This document shows, in pieces, positions 7,814 to 15,642 of a stretch of 64,000 nt of DNA; within the stretch, counting starts at the first letter, position 1; every line of letters starts with the position of its first letter. A model generated the notes under the pieces. The model did no database searches and had not been told where the DNA came from. It worked only from the letters and a program-made list of their open reading frames with translations. The stretch comes from Oceanitalea sp047302425 (GTDB lineage: Bacteria > Actinomycetota > Actinomycetes > Actinomycetales > Actinomycetaceae). The stretch covers positions 1,426,001 through 1,490,000 of the forward strand of contig NZ_CP154855.1 of assembly GCF_047302425.1 (NCBI RefSeq). Reading direction: 5' to 3'. A program made the position numbers and the translations under genes.

Positions 7814-9717
7814 GGCACGAGCCCCACGATGACCTGCTGCCCAGAGCCGGAGCCGACGGCGGCGGAGAGCACGGTGCCTCCCGGGACGGGGAGCAGCCCC
7901 TGCCGGTCCCAGTCCCCGGCCCACAGTCCCGGGCCGGCCACGAGGCCGTCCGGCACCGCGAGGTCCGACCACCGCCGGACGCTCACGCCGCCGTCCGGTC
8001 CCAGTGTCGCGACGTGGAACGGGTCGTAGAGGACCGGGCAGTGGACGCCGTCGGCGAGGTCGGCGCAGGAGGGGGAGATGAGCTTGAGCAGGCCGTCCGC
8101 CGGGTCGAGGGCTTCCGGCTCGTCACTCGCGCCGAGGTGGTGGACCAGGGTGCTCTCCCCGGTGTCCAGGTCGTAGGTCACCGCCGCGCTGTGGAGCTCG
8201 GTGTCGGCGACGACGACGACGTCGTCGACCAGCGCCGAGGCGTAGCCGCCGGCCGGCAGCTGGATGCGCGGCTCGCCGCTGCGGACGTCGAGGACGACCG
8301 TGAGGCGGTCCTCGGACACCCTGTCGAAAGCGGTCACGGACGCGGGGAGCCGGGGGACGTCCGGCAGGGCCTGCGTCGTGCGGACGTTGACCGCGCCGTG
8401 CGAGACGCCGACGGGACGGTTGTAGCTGCCGCTGTCGGGCAGGGCTGTCGCCCAGCGCTCCTCACCGGTGGCCACGTCGGTCGCGACGACGTCCCCCGAG
8501 GAGCCGCACCGCGTGACGACGACACCCTCGTCCACGCCGAGGACGTCGAGGCCGCAGCCGCCGTCGTCCGTCGCCCACAGCTCCTCCCCGCTGCGCGGGT
8601 CCAGTGCCCGTAGCCGGCGGCCGTCCGTGACGACGAAGGCGTCCTCGGCCGCGACGACGCCGGCGCAGTCCGCCGGCTCGCAGCGCCACAGCTCGGCGCC
8701 GGTCCGCAGCGAGTACGCGACGCGCGGCTCGCTGTCGGGCGCGTCCGTCCCCCCGAGGGCGACGTCGCCCGCGACGGGCGCGTCCGAGGGCGCCTCCCTC
8801 GTGGCGGAGCGGTACCCGGGTGACCCCGCGAAGGGCGGGGCGTCGCTCGGGCCCGTGAGCAGCTCACCGGTGGTCGCGTCGAGCACGGACCAGGTCCGTG
8901 CGGGGTTCCAGGGCCCGGCCGGCGGGTGGTGGTGGACGACGACGAGCAGCCGGCCGGCGTCGGCGGGGACGAGCTCGTCGACGACGGTCCCCGAGCGGTG
9001 GAAGGACCACCGCTCCTCGCCCGTGGCGCCGTCGAGCATGACGACGCCGGTGGAGTCGTCGGTCTCGAGCGCGAGGCCGCCGGCGACGGGCGCGGCGTCA
9101 CGGGCCGACACGTCCCAGGCGAGCTCCCGTGTCCACGCCGCCCGGCCCAGCGACTCGGGCAGGTCCAGCTCACCGACGGACGGCTGCACCGTCGTCCCGT
9201 CGACGAGCACCGCCTCTGCAGCGAGCGGCACCGCGGACACGCCGAGCGCGAGGGCGCCCGCCGCCACGCCCGCCGGGACCGCCGCGCGCCAGCCGGGCCT
9301 GGCGGACTCCCTGGCCGCGTCCCCGGTGGGCACGGGACGCAGCGAGAGGGTGAGGACCGTGCCGAGGCCGACGGCAGCGGCGACGGTCGTGAGGAGCCCC
9401 GCGACCGGCACGATGCCGACGCGCAGCTGGGCGAGGACGAGGTAGCCGTTGCCGAGGAGAGGCACGAGGACGAGGAGGGTCGTGACCACCACCCGGATCG
9501 GCCGCGGGCGGGAAAGCCCCAGCTCGAAGGCCTGCGTCCTGGCATCACCGGCGAGCGGGACGCCGAGGGCCACCGCGACAGCCGAGTACACGCGGATGAA
9601 GCGCGCGGTTACCGGTTCCCCGGGTTCCAGCGGCAGCACCGCGCCCGCGACGAGCACGACGACGATGGCGACGACCAGCCCCCACAGGCTCCGACGTCCG
9701 ACGACACTGTTGTCCAC
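7810..9717 (-). CDS. Membrane-anchored PQQ-like beta-propeller protein, copy B
   Basis: The 635-aa paralogue of the gene at 5787 has the same plan: about five N-terminal transmembrane helices, then propeller repeats (DATTGELLTG, DPRSGEELW, DVATGEERW, DVRSGEPRI). The first 30 residues are almost identical to copy A, whereas the rest is strongly diverged. The start is GTG 9717 with the same GAGGGAGGGG ribosome binding site and upstream TATGAT. A pair of Cys residues in CEPADC corresponds to CPVADC in copy A and may form an extracytoplasmic disulfide. Function unknown; sensing or assembly at the membrane surface is a guess. Confidence 0.78.
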   Translation of the reverse strand: MDNSVVGRRSLWGLVVAIVVVLVAGAVLPLEPGEPVTARFIRVYSAVAVALGVPLAGDARTQAFELGLSRPRPIRVVVTTLLVLVPLLGNGYLVLAQLRVGIVPVAGLLTTVAAAVGLGTVLTLSLRPVPTGDAARESARPGWRAAVPAGVAAGALALGVSAVPLAAEAVLVDGTTVQPSVGELDLPESLGRAAWTRELAWDVSARDAAPVAGGLALETDDSTGVVMLDGATGEERWSFHRSGTVVDELVPADAGRLLVVVHHHPPAGPWNPARTWSVLDATTGELLTGPSDAPPFAGSPGYRSATREAPSDAPVAGDVALGGTDAPDSEPRVAYSLRTGAELWRCEPADCAGVVAAEDAFVVTDGRRLRALDPRSGEELWATDDGGCGLDVLGVDEGVVVTRCGSSGDVVATDVATGEERWATALPDSGSYNRPVGVSHGAVNVRTTQALPDVPRLPASVTAFDRVSEDRLTVVLDVRSGEPRIQLPAGGYASALVDDVVVVADTELHSAAVTYDLDTGESTLVHHLGASDEPEALDPADGLLKLISPSCADLADGVHCPVLYDPFHVATLGPDGGVSVRRWSDLAVPDGLVAGPGLWAGDWDRQGLLPVPGGTVLSAAVGSGSGQQVIVGLVP

Positions 9718-9793
9718 CTGCGCCCCTCCCTCACCCGGTGGCGTGATCATAGGGACTGTCGCGACCGCTGCAGGTCCGACGCCCGGAGACCGG
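9647..9793. repeat. 147-bp near-identical segment, copy B
   Basis: Partner of 7609-7755 with one visible mismatch. It holds the promoter, ribosome binding site, start and first codons of propeller gene B, and ends just before the ribosome binding site of the DUF6297 gene. Confidence 0.9.
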
Positions 9794-9804
9794 AAGGGAC
9801 GTGT

Positions 9805-11340
9805 GTGAACGCCTCAGGCGCGGACGGCTACCCCAGCGGCGGCGCCATGCGCCGCTGGACCCGCCTGGTGCACGGGTCGCGCCGCAGCACGAGCGTCGGA
9901 GAGCTGCTCTCCGACGCCTACACGGTCCTCCTCACCCTCGCCGTGGCCGTCGCGATGGTCGGCGCGCTCGCCCGCAGCCAGGGCCTGCTCCGCGCCGCGG
10001 CCCCGCCGTCGGCCGGTCTCGACACCGGCTGGATCAGCGTGCTCCTCGCGGTCGCCGTCCTCGGCGCCGGGACCGGGATCCTCGCCCGCACCGGCCCGGT
10101 CTCCCTCGGCGCGGCGCGGGCGGCGTGGTGGCTGCCGCTGCCGGGGGAGCGCGGCTCCCTCCTGCGCCCCTCCCTGCTCGTGCCCACCGGCGTCTCCGGC
10201 GGCGTCGGCGCCGTCAGCGGGCTTCTCCTCGCCCTCGCCCTGGACCCCGCGCTCACCCTGGCCCACGCCGTCGCCGCCGCGCTCGCCGGGCTCGGGCTCG
10301 GCGCCGCCGTCGCGCTCGCGCTCGTCCCCCTCGAGGCGGGCGGACGACGGCGGGCGGCGAGCCTCGGCGGCGACCTCCTCCTCGCGCTCGTCCCCGTCGC
10401 GGCGCTCGTCCTCGCGCTCGCCCCGCCCGGGCCCATCGCCGTCAGCGGCGCGTGGTGGCCGGTGGGCGCGGCCCTCGGACTGGCGGCGCTCGCAGCCCTC
10501 GCCGCCCTGCGCGCCCTGCCGCGCGTCCACGACACCGAGCTGCGCGAGCGGGGTGCCGCGACCGTCGAGCTCCAGGGTGCCTCGCTGACCATGGACACCC
10601 GTGCGCTCGGCCGGGCCCTGGACACCGAGCCCACGCGGGGACGGCGCCGCTCCGCCCGGCTGCGCGGCGTGCCCCGGCTCGTGCGGCTCCTGGGGCCGGG
10701 CGTCGTCGTCGCCGTCGCGGACGCCCGTCTGCTTCTGCGCTCACCGCGCCGGGTCGTCCAGCTCGGCTGCGGCGCCGCGCTCGCCCTCCTCGCGCCCTTC
10801 GTCCCGTCCCTGCCCGCCCTCGTCACCGCCCTCCTCGTCGTCGCCGGCGCCTGGCTCGGTGCCCTCACCACCGCCCAGGGCGCCCGCGACGCGCACGCGG
10901 TGCCCGCCGTCGACGCCCTCCTGCCCGTCTCCCAGCGCACGGTGCGGCTGTGGCGCCTGGCCGTCCCGGTGCTCGCCATGCTCGTGTGGACCGTCCCCGT
11001 CTTCGCGGTGCTCGGCCACGCCTACGCGGACCTCACCGGCTGGCTCGCGCTCGGCCTGCTCGCCGCGCCGGTGTGGGCCGGGGGAGCGGTGCGCTCGGCC
11101 TACCGCCCGGAGGCGGACTTCTCCGGCCCGCTCATCGTCACGCCGATGGGTGCCTACCCGCCGGGCATGGCGACGATCGCCAACACCGGCCCCGACGTCG
11201 TCCTGCTCGGCGCGGTCCCGCTGCTCGTCGCCGTCCTCGTCGGCGCAGTGACGCCGGTGCTCCTCGTCCTCCAGGTCGCGCTCACCGCGCTCGCGGTCGT
11301 CCTCGCGGTGCGCCCGGCGCGCCGCCGGGAGCACCGGTGA
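9805..11340 (+). CDS. DUF6297-type multi-pass membrane protein (putative ABC exporter permease)
   Basis: The 511-aa protein has roughly a dozen hydrophobic segments in two halves separated by a charged stretch near the middle (ELRERGAATVELQGASL and ALDTEPTRGRRRS). This matches the DUF6297 family, which is usually encoded beside an ABC ATPase and is probably the membrane part of an exporter. GTG 9805 is preceded by GGAAGGGA at a good distance. The likely ATPase partner is at 5104, separated by the propeller duplication. Its stop overlaps a possible small gene. Substrate unknown. Confidence 0.72.
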   Translation: MNASGADGYPSGGAMRRWTRLVHGSRRSTSVGELLSDAYTVLLTLAVAVAMVGALARSQGLLRAAAPPSAGLDTGWISVLLAVAVLGAGTGILARTGPVSLGAARAAWWLPLPGERGSLLRPSLLVPTGVSGGVGAVSGLLLALALDPALTLAHAVAAALAGLGLGAAVALALVPLEAGGRRRAASLGGDLLLALVPVAALVLALAPPGPIAVSGAWWPVGAALGLAALAALAALRALPRVHDTELRERGAATVELQGASLTMDTRALGRALDTEPTRGRRRSARLRGVPRLVRLLGPGVVVAVADARLLLRSPRRVVQLGCGAALALLAPFVPSLPALVTALLVVAGAWLGALTTAQGARDAHAVPAVDALLPVSQRTVRLWRLAVPVLAMLVWTVPVFAVLGHAYADLTGWLALGLLAAPVWAGGAVRSAYRPEADFSGPLIVTPMGAYPPGMATIANTGPDVVLLGAVPLLVAVLVGAVTPVLLVLQVALTALAVVLAVRPARRREHR

Positions 11341-11507
11341 GGGGCCGCCCGCCGCGCTGGGTGGCGTGGGCGGTGGCCGTCGTCGTCGTCCTCATGGTCG
11401 CGGTCGCGGTGCTGCTCGTCATCGCCGTCGTCACGCTCTCCGTCCCCTCCGGCCTCCTGGGCGACGGCGCGGCGACGGCGCTCGCGGGCGTAGGGTCGGG
11501 ACCGTGA
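11337..11507 (+). CDS. Possible small single-span membrane protein
   Basis: A 56-codon frame starts at GTG 11337 overlapping the DUF6297 stop by 4 bases and ends in a TGA overlapping the rsmD GTG. It encodes Arg/Pro-rich residues, then one strong hydrophobic helix (WVAWAVAVVVVLMVAVAVLL), then a short Gly/Ala tail. The double stop-start overlap favours a translated gene; against it, no family is recognised, the tail region also carries the rsmD promoter-like TAGGGT, and random frames in this GC-rich DNA are often open. Confidence 0.45.
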   Translation: MRGRPPRWVAWAVAVVVVLMVAVAVLLVIAVVTLSVPSGLLGDGAATALAGVGSGP

Positions 11508-12103
11508 CGAGGATCGTGTCCGGGACGGCGGGCGGCCGCACCCTCACCGTCCCCAAGGGCCCCACGCGCCCGACGAGCGAGCGGGTGCGCGAGGCGCTGT
11601 TCTCGCGGCTGGAGCACGAGGGCGTCGTCGACGGCGCCCGCGTCCTCGACCTGTACGCCGGCTCCGGCGCGCTCGGCCTGGAGGCCGCGAGCCGCGGGGC
11701 CGTGAGCGTCACGCTCGTCGACTCCGCCAAGCCGGCCGTCGCCGCCTGCCGGAGCAACGTCGCCGCCCTCGGGCTGCGGGAGACCGCCGTCGTCGTCGGC
11801 GCCACCGCCCGCGGCTACCTCATGGGCGCGCCGAGCACCGCCTACGACCTCGTCCTCGTCGACCCGCCCTACGACGTCACCGAGACCGAGCTCGGGGACG
11901 TCCTCGCCGCCCTCGCCGCGTGGCTGGCCGAGGACGCCGTCGTCGTCGTCGAGCGCTCCCGCCGCAGCCCCGAGCCGGTGTGGCCGGCGGCCCTCGAGCG
12001 CACCGACGAGCGCCGCTACGGCGACACGACCCTGTGGTTCGCCGCCGCCGTCGCCGGGCCGACTACCGTGGCCGGCATGGGCGCGACGGAGGAGCAGCGA
12101 TGA
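11504..12103 (+). CDS. rsmD: 16S rRNA (guanine(966)-N2)-methyltransferase
   Basis: The 199-aa protein starts VTRIVSGTAGGRTLTVPKG, the RsmD N-terminus, has the SAM-binding LDLYAGSGALGLEAASRGA and the catalytic DPPY motif in LVLVDPPYDV. RsmD methylates G966 of 16S rRNA in the assembled 30S subunit. GTG 11504 lies 7 nt after TAGGGT, so a leaderless transcript can start here in addition to read-through from upstream. The stop overlaps the coaD ATG, a conserved arrangement. Confidence 0.93.
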   Translation: MTRIVSGTAGGRTLTVPKGPTRPTSERVREALFSRLEHEGVVDGARVLDLYAGSGALGLEAASRGAVSVTLVDSAKPAVAACRSNVAALGLRETAVVVGATARGYLMGAPSTAYDLVLVDPPYDVTETELGDVLAALAAWLAEDAVVVVERSRRSPEPVWPAALERTDERRYGDTTLWFAAAVAGPTTVAGMGATEEQR

Positions 12104-12585
12104 CCCTCGCCGTCTGCCCCGGCTCCTTCGACCCCGTCACCCTCGGGCACCTCGACGTCGTGCGCCGCGCGCGCAGCATGTTCGACGAGGTCGTCCTCGC
12201 CGTCGCCCACAACTCGCGCAAGAGCTACCTCTTCCCCCTCGAGCAGCGCGTCGCGCTCGCCCGGGAGGCCACCGAGGGCATGGACGTGCGGGTCGACGTC
12301 GTCGACGGGCTCCTCGCCGACTACCTCCGCCGCGAGGGCGCGAGCGCCGTCGTCAAGGGCCTGCGGGGCGGCGCCGACTTCGACGCCGAGCAGCCGATGG
12401 CGCTGATGAACCGGCACCTGTCCGGCGTCGAGACGGTCTTCGTCGTCGGTGACGGCGCCCTCGCCCACGTCGCCTCCTCCCTCGTCAAGGACGTCGCCCG
12501 CCACGGCGGCGACGTCTCCGACCTCGTCCCGCCCGCCGTCGCCCGCGCCCTGCGCGCGGCCTTCGCCCCTGGAGAGCCCCGATGA
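12100..12585 (+). CDS. coaD: Phosphopantetheine adenylyltransferase
   Basis: The 161-aa protein opens CPGSFDPVTLGHLDVVRRA, containing the nucleotidyltransferase TxGH motif (TLGH), and carries VKGLRGGADFDAEQPMALMNR, typical of bacterial PPAT. It adenylates 4'-phosphopantetheine to dephospho-CoA, the penultimate step of CoA synthesis. The ATG overlaps the rsmD stop and a GGAGGAG ribosome binding site precedes it. Length is normal. Confidence 0.96.
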   Translation: MTLAVCPGSFDPVTLGHLDVVRRARSMFDEVVLAVAHNSRKSYLFPLEQRVALAREATEGMDVRVDVVDGLLADYLRREGASAVVKGLRGGADFDAEQPMALMNRHLSGVETVFVVGDGALAHVASSLVKDVARHGGDVSDLVPPAVARALRAAFAPGEPR

Positions 12586-13052
12586 CCGCCGACCACGACG
12601 GCGCCTCGCTCCTCGCCATCCTCGACGAGCTCGCCTCGCTCGTCACCGAGGCCCGGCAGATGCCGATGTCGGCCTCTGTGCTCGTCAACCGTGCCGAGGC
12701 GCTCGACCTCATCGCCGCCGCCAAGGCCGTCGTCCCCGGGGAGATCCAGGCCGCCGACGACGTCCTCACCGGCGCGGAGGACGTCCTCGCCGACGCCCGT
12801 GAGCGGGCCGCCCGCATCCTCCAGGAGGCCGAGGAGCAGGCCGAGCGCCTCGTCGGCCGGGAGAGCGTCGTCGAGCTGGCGCGCGAGCGCAGCGAGCAGA
12901 TCATCGCCGAGGCGGAGGAGCGGGCCGCGCAGCTCGCCCGGGACGCCGACGACTACTGCGACCGCCAGCTCGCGCAGTTCGAGATCGACCTCGGCGCCAT
13001 CGCCAAGCAGGTCCGCGCCGGCCGCGACCGGCTCGCCACCCGCCAGGACTGA
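12582..13052 (+). CDS. SepIVA/DivIVA-like coiled-coil protein
   Basis: The 156-aa protein overlaps coaD by 4 bases (ATGA). After a short N-terminal segment it is a long Ala/Glu/Arg-rich helix (about residues 55-150) with heptad-like spacing and no membrane segment or signal peptide. Position directly after coaD and composition fit SepIVA, a mycobacterial septal/cell-elongation factor related to DivIVA. It could also be described as an ATP synthase B-like coiled coil, but there is no ATP synthase locus here. Role is inferred from synteny. Confidence 0.65.
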   Translation: MTADHDGASLLAILDELASLVTEARQMPMSASVLVNRAEALDLIAAAKAVVPGEIQAADDVLTGAEDVLADARERAARILQEAEEQAERLVGRESVVELARERSEQIIAEAEERAAQLARDADDYCDRQLAQFEIDLGAIAKQVRAGRDRLATRQD

Positions 13053-13149
13053 CGGTGTCGCCCACCTCACCACGTGGGCGCACAGGCCGTGGGGTAGCGT
13101 GGAGCGGCTGCGGGGTGCCCGCCGACCTCCCGTCCGACCAGGAGTGACC

Positions 13150-13737
13150 ATGGACTCTCGATCGCCCTTCGTCATCAGCACGCACGAGCTCGCGCGTCAG
13201 CCCGGGGCGATGCGCACGGTCGAGCGCACGGTGAGCGCGCCGGACGACTTCGGCACCGCCGTCATGGGCGTCGTGGCCGGCTCGGACATCGCGCTGGACC
13301 TGCGCCTCGAGGCCGTCATGGAGGGCGTCCTCGTCTCCGGCGACACCCGCGTCGAGCTCGCCGGGGAGTGCGTGCGCTGCCTGCGCGAGATCACCGAGTC
13401 CCGCACCGTCCCGCTCAGCGAGCTCTTCCTCTACCCCGGGGGCCGCCAGGCCGCCCTCGACGACGGCGACGAGGAGGCGGAGGACATGCACGAGATCGAG
13501 GGCGAGATGCTCGACCTCGAGCCCGTCCTGCGCGACGCCGTCGTCACCGCCATGCCCTTCCACCCGGTCTGCGACGAGAATTGCCGCGGCCTGTGCGCGG
13601 GCTGCGGGGAGCGCCTCGACGACCTGCCCGCCGACCACGAGCACGTCGACATCGACCCGCGCTGGGCGGCGCTCGCCGGGCTCGCGGGCGACGAGGGCGA
13701 CGACGCCACGGACGGGACCGACGGCGAGGCTCGCTGA
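13150..13737 (+). CDS. YceD/DUF177 family protein
   Basis: The 195-aa product has the DUF177 layout: FVISTHELARQPG near the start, VEGV/LAGECVRCLREI in the middle, and a C-terminal Cys-rich module CDENCRGLCAGCG. YceD proteins are linked to 23S rRNA and ribosome maturation and normally precede rpmF (L32) in an operon. Here rnc starts one base after the stop and no rpmF lies between. I chose ATG 13150; the 97-bp gap before it may carry a promoter. Confidence 0.88.
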   Translation: MDSRSPFVISTHELARQPGAMRTVERTVSAPDDFGTAVMGVVAGSDIALDLRLEAVMEGVLVSGDTRVELAGECVRCLREITESRTVPLSELFLYPGGRQAALDDGDEEAEDMHEIEGEMLDLEPVLRDAVVTAMPFHPVCDENCRGLCAGCGERLDDLPADHEHVDIDPRWAALAGLAGDEGDDATDGTDGEAR

Positions 13738-13738
13738 G

Positions 13739-14461
13739 GTGGCACGCAAGGTGGCCGCGGGGCCGGCCCGCGACGACGTCGACGTCCTCCTCGAGCGCCT
13801 CGGCATCCACATCGACCCCGAGCTCCTCGTGCTCGCCCTCACGCACCGCTCCTTCGCCCACGAGGCCGGCGGCATCCCGACGAACGAGCGGCTGGAGTTC
13901 CTCGGGGACACGGTGCTCGGGCTCGTCGTCACCGAGCGGCTCTACCGGGAGAACGCCGGGACCGCCGAGGGCGACCTCGCGCGCATGCGTGCCGCGACGG
14001 TGAGCCAGCGCGCGCTGGCCGGGGTGGCCCGCGCGCTCGGGCTGGGCGACTTCATCCTCCTCGGGCGCGGTGAGCTCGTCACCGGCGGGCGGGAGAAGGA
14101 CTCGATCCTCTCCGACACCGTCGAGGCGCTCATCGGAGCGGCCTACCTGTGCAACGGCCTCGAGCCCACCCGGGCGATGATCGAGCGGCTCGTCGCCGAC
14201 CTCCTCGCCCAGGCGGCCACCCTCGGCGCCGGCCTGGACTGGAAGACGAGCCTGCAGGAGCTCGTCGCCTCCCGCGGACTGCCCGCCCCCACCTACCAGG
14301 TCGTCGGCACCGGTCCCGACCACGCGCGCAGCTTCACCGCGACCGTCCTCGTCGCCGGGCAGGACTACGGCACCGGCAGCGGCTCGGCGAAGAAGATCGC
14401 CGAGCAGCAGGCCGCCGAGGACGCCTACACCCGCCTCCTCGCCGAGCAGCCCGGCACCTGA
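13739..14461 (+). CDS. rnc: Ribonuclease III
   Basis: The 240-aa protein has the RNase III signature NERLEFLGDTVLG with catalytic Glu and Asp, the second acidic cluster in DSILSDTVEALIGA, and a C-terminal double-stranded RNA-binding domain (DWKTSLQELVASRGL ... SGSAKKIAEQQAAEDA). It cleaves double-stranded RNA, including rRNA precursors. GTG 13739 follows the yceD stop by one base, so translation is probably coupled. mutM begins 4 bases after its stop. Confidence 0.95.
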   Translation: MARKVAAGPARDDVDVLLERLGIHIDPELLVLALTHRSFAHEAGGIPTNERLEFLGDTVLGLVVTERLYRENAGTAEGDLARMRAATVSQRALAGVARALGLGDFILLGRGELVTGGREKDSILSDTVEALIGAAYLCNGLEPTRAMIERLVADLLAQAATLGAGLDWKTSLQELVASRGLPAPTYQVVGTGPDHARSFTATVLVAGQDYGTGSGSAKKIAEQQAAEDAYTRLLAEQPGT

Positions 14462-14465
14462 GCCG

Positions 14466-15530
14466 ATGCCCGAGCTGCCCGAGGTCGAGACCGTCCGCGA
14501 CGGCCTGGCCCGGCACGTGCTGGGCCGGCGCGTCACGGGCGCCGTCGTCCACCACCCCCGCGCGGTGCGCCGCCACCCGGGAGGCGCGCCCGACCTGCCC
14601 GGCCGGCTGACCGGGCGCACCCTCACCGCCGCGGCGCGGCGCGGCAAGTACCTGTGGCTCGTGCTCGACGACGACGCCGCGCTGCTCGTCCACCTCGGCA
14701 TGAGCGGCCAGCTCCTCGTCCGCCGCGACGACGCCGCGCTCACGCTGCCGGCCCCCGAGCGCCTCGTCCACCCGCCCGCGCCCGCCCCGAGCCCCCTCCC
14801 CGCCGACAGCACACTTACCGCCGACAGCACACTTACCGCCGACAGCGCACTTAGCGCCGACAGCCGGATTCCTCCGGCCGACCGCGCACCGACCGCGGCC
14901 CCCGGCGTCCCGCCCGACCCGACGCGCCACCTGCGCGTGTCCCTCGAGCTCGACGACGGCGCCCGGCTCTGGTTCGTCGACCAGCGCACCTTCGGGCACC
15001 TGCTCGTCGCCGAGCTCGTCCCGACGGCGGACGGCCACCCGGGCGGCTTCGGCTCACCGCTGCCCGCGCTGCCCGAGCCGGCCGCCCACATCGCCCGTGA
15101 CCCGCTCGACCCGCACCTGGACCGCGCCGCCCTCGCCCGGCGCCTGCGGCAGCGGCGCACCGAGGTCAAGCGCGCGCTGCTCGACCAGTCCCTCGTCTCG
15201 GGCATCGGCAACATCTACGCCGACGAGGCGCTGTGGCGCGCCCGCCTCCACCCGCGCCGCGCCACCGACCGCCTCACCCAGCGCGCCGTCCTCGAGCTCC
15301 TCGACGCGTCCGAGGCCGTCATGCGCGAGGCGCTGGCGGCGGGCGGCACGTCCTTCGACGCGCTCTACGTCGATGTCGAGGGCGCCAGCGGGTACTTCGC
15401 CCGCTCGCTGGACGCCTACGGCCGCGCCGGGCAGCCGTGCCGGCGCTGCGGGACGCCCATGCGCCGCGAGTCCTTCATGGGCCGGTCCTCGACCTTCTGC
15501 CCCCGCTGCCAGCGGCCCTCACGCGGCTGA
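14466..15530 (+). CDS. mutM: Formamidopyrimidine-DNA glycosylase (Fpg/MutM) with an in-frame repeat insertion
   Basis: The protein (354 aa) begins PELPEVETVRDGL, with Pro2 as the catalytic nucleophile after Met removal, carries LDQSLVSGIGNIYADEALW of the H2TH region, and ends with the zinc finger CRRCGTPMRRESF...CPRCQ. It excises oxidised purines such as 8-oxoguanine. It is longer than the usual 270-300 residues because residues about 100-150 contain a Pro/Ala/Asp-rich insertion that includes four 6-residue repeats (ADSTLT, ADSTLT, ADSALS, ADSRIP). The insertion follows the strand around LVRRDDAALTLP, probably a surface loop, so activity may be kept. Confidence 0.93.
   Translation: MPELPEVETVRDGLARHVLGRRVTGAVVHHPRAVRRHPGGAPDLPGRLTGRTLTAAARRGKYLWLVLDDDAALLVHLGMSGQLLVRRDDAALTLPAPERLVHPPAPAPSPLPADSTLTADSTLTADSALSADSRIPPADRAPTAAPGVPPDPTRHLRVSLELDDGARLWFVDQRTFGHLLVAELVPTADGHPGGFGSPLPALPEPAAHIARDPLDPHLDRAALARRLRQRRTEVKRALLDQSLVSGIGNIYADEALWRARLHPRRATDRLTQRAVLELLDASEAVMREALAAGGTSFDALYVDVEGASGYFARSLDAYGRAGQPCRRCGTPMRRESFMGRSSTFCPRCQRPSRG
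14802..14873. repeat. Four in-frame 18-bp repeats inside mutM
   Basis: Units start at 14802, 14820, 14838 and 14856. The first two are identical (GCCGACAGCACACTTACC); the third and fourth drift. From 14855 to 14876 the sequence matches the left arm of the hairpin at 51020-51041 in 21 of 22 bases. Confidence 0.9.
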
Positions 15531-15532
15531 CG

Positions 15533-15631
15533 CCGCTTCGGTCGCACCTTCCGCTCATCCGGCACCGCGCGAAAGTGCGACCGATGGTGGGAATGGGCGA
15601 CCGAAGCGGTGTCCGGGCGCGACCGAAGCGG
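15533..15631. repeat. Intergenic inverted repeat between convergent mutM and the chemotaxis receptor
   Basis: CCGCTTCGGTCGC at 15533-15545 is inverted-repeated as GCGACCGAAGCGG at 15597-15609 and again at 15619-15631. It probably acts as a bidirectional terminator, though three arms are more than a simple hairpin needs. Confidence 0.8.
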
Positions 15632-15642
15632 GCGTCCGGTCG

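Noticed and set aside
14802..14873. CRISPR-like repeats
   Set aside because: The 18-bp units are directly adjacent without spacers and in frame inside mutM.
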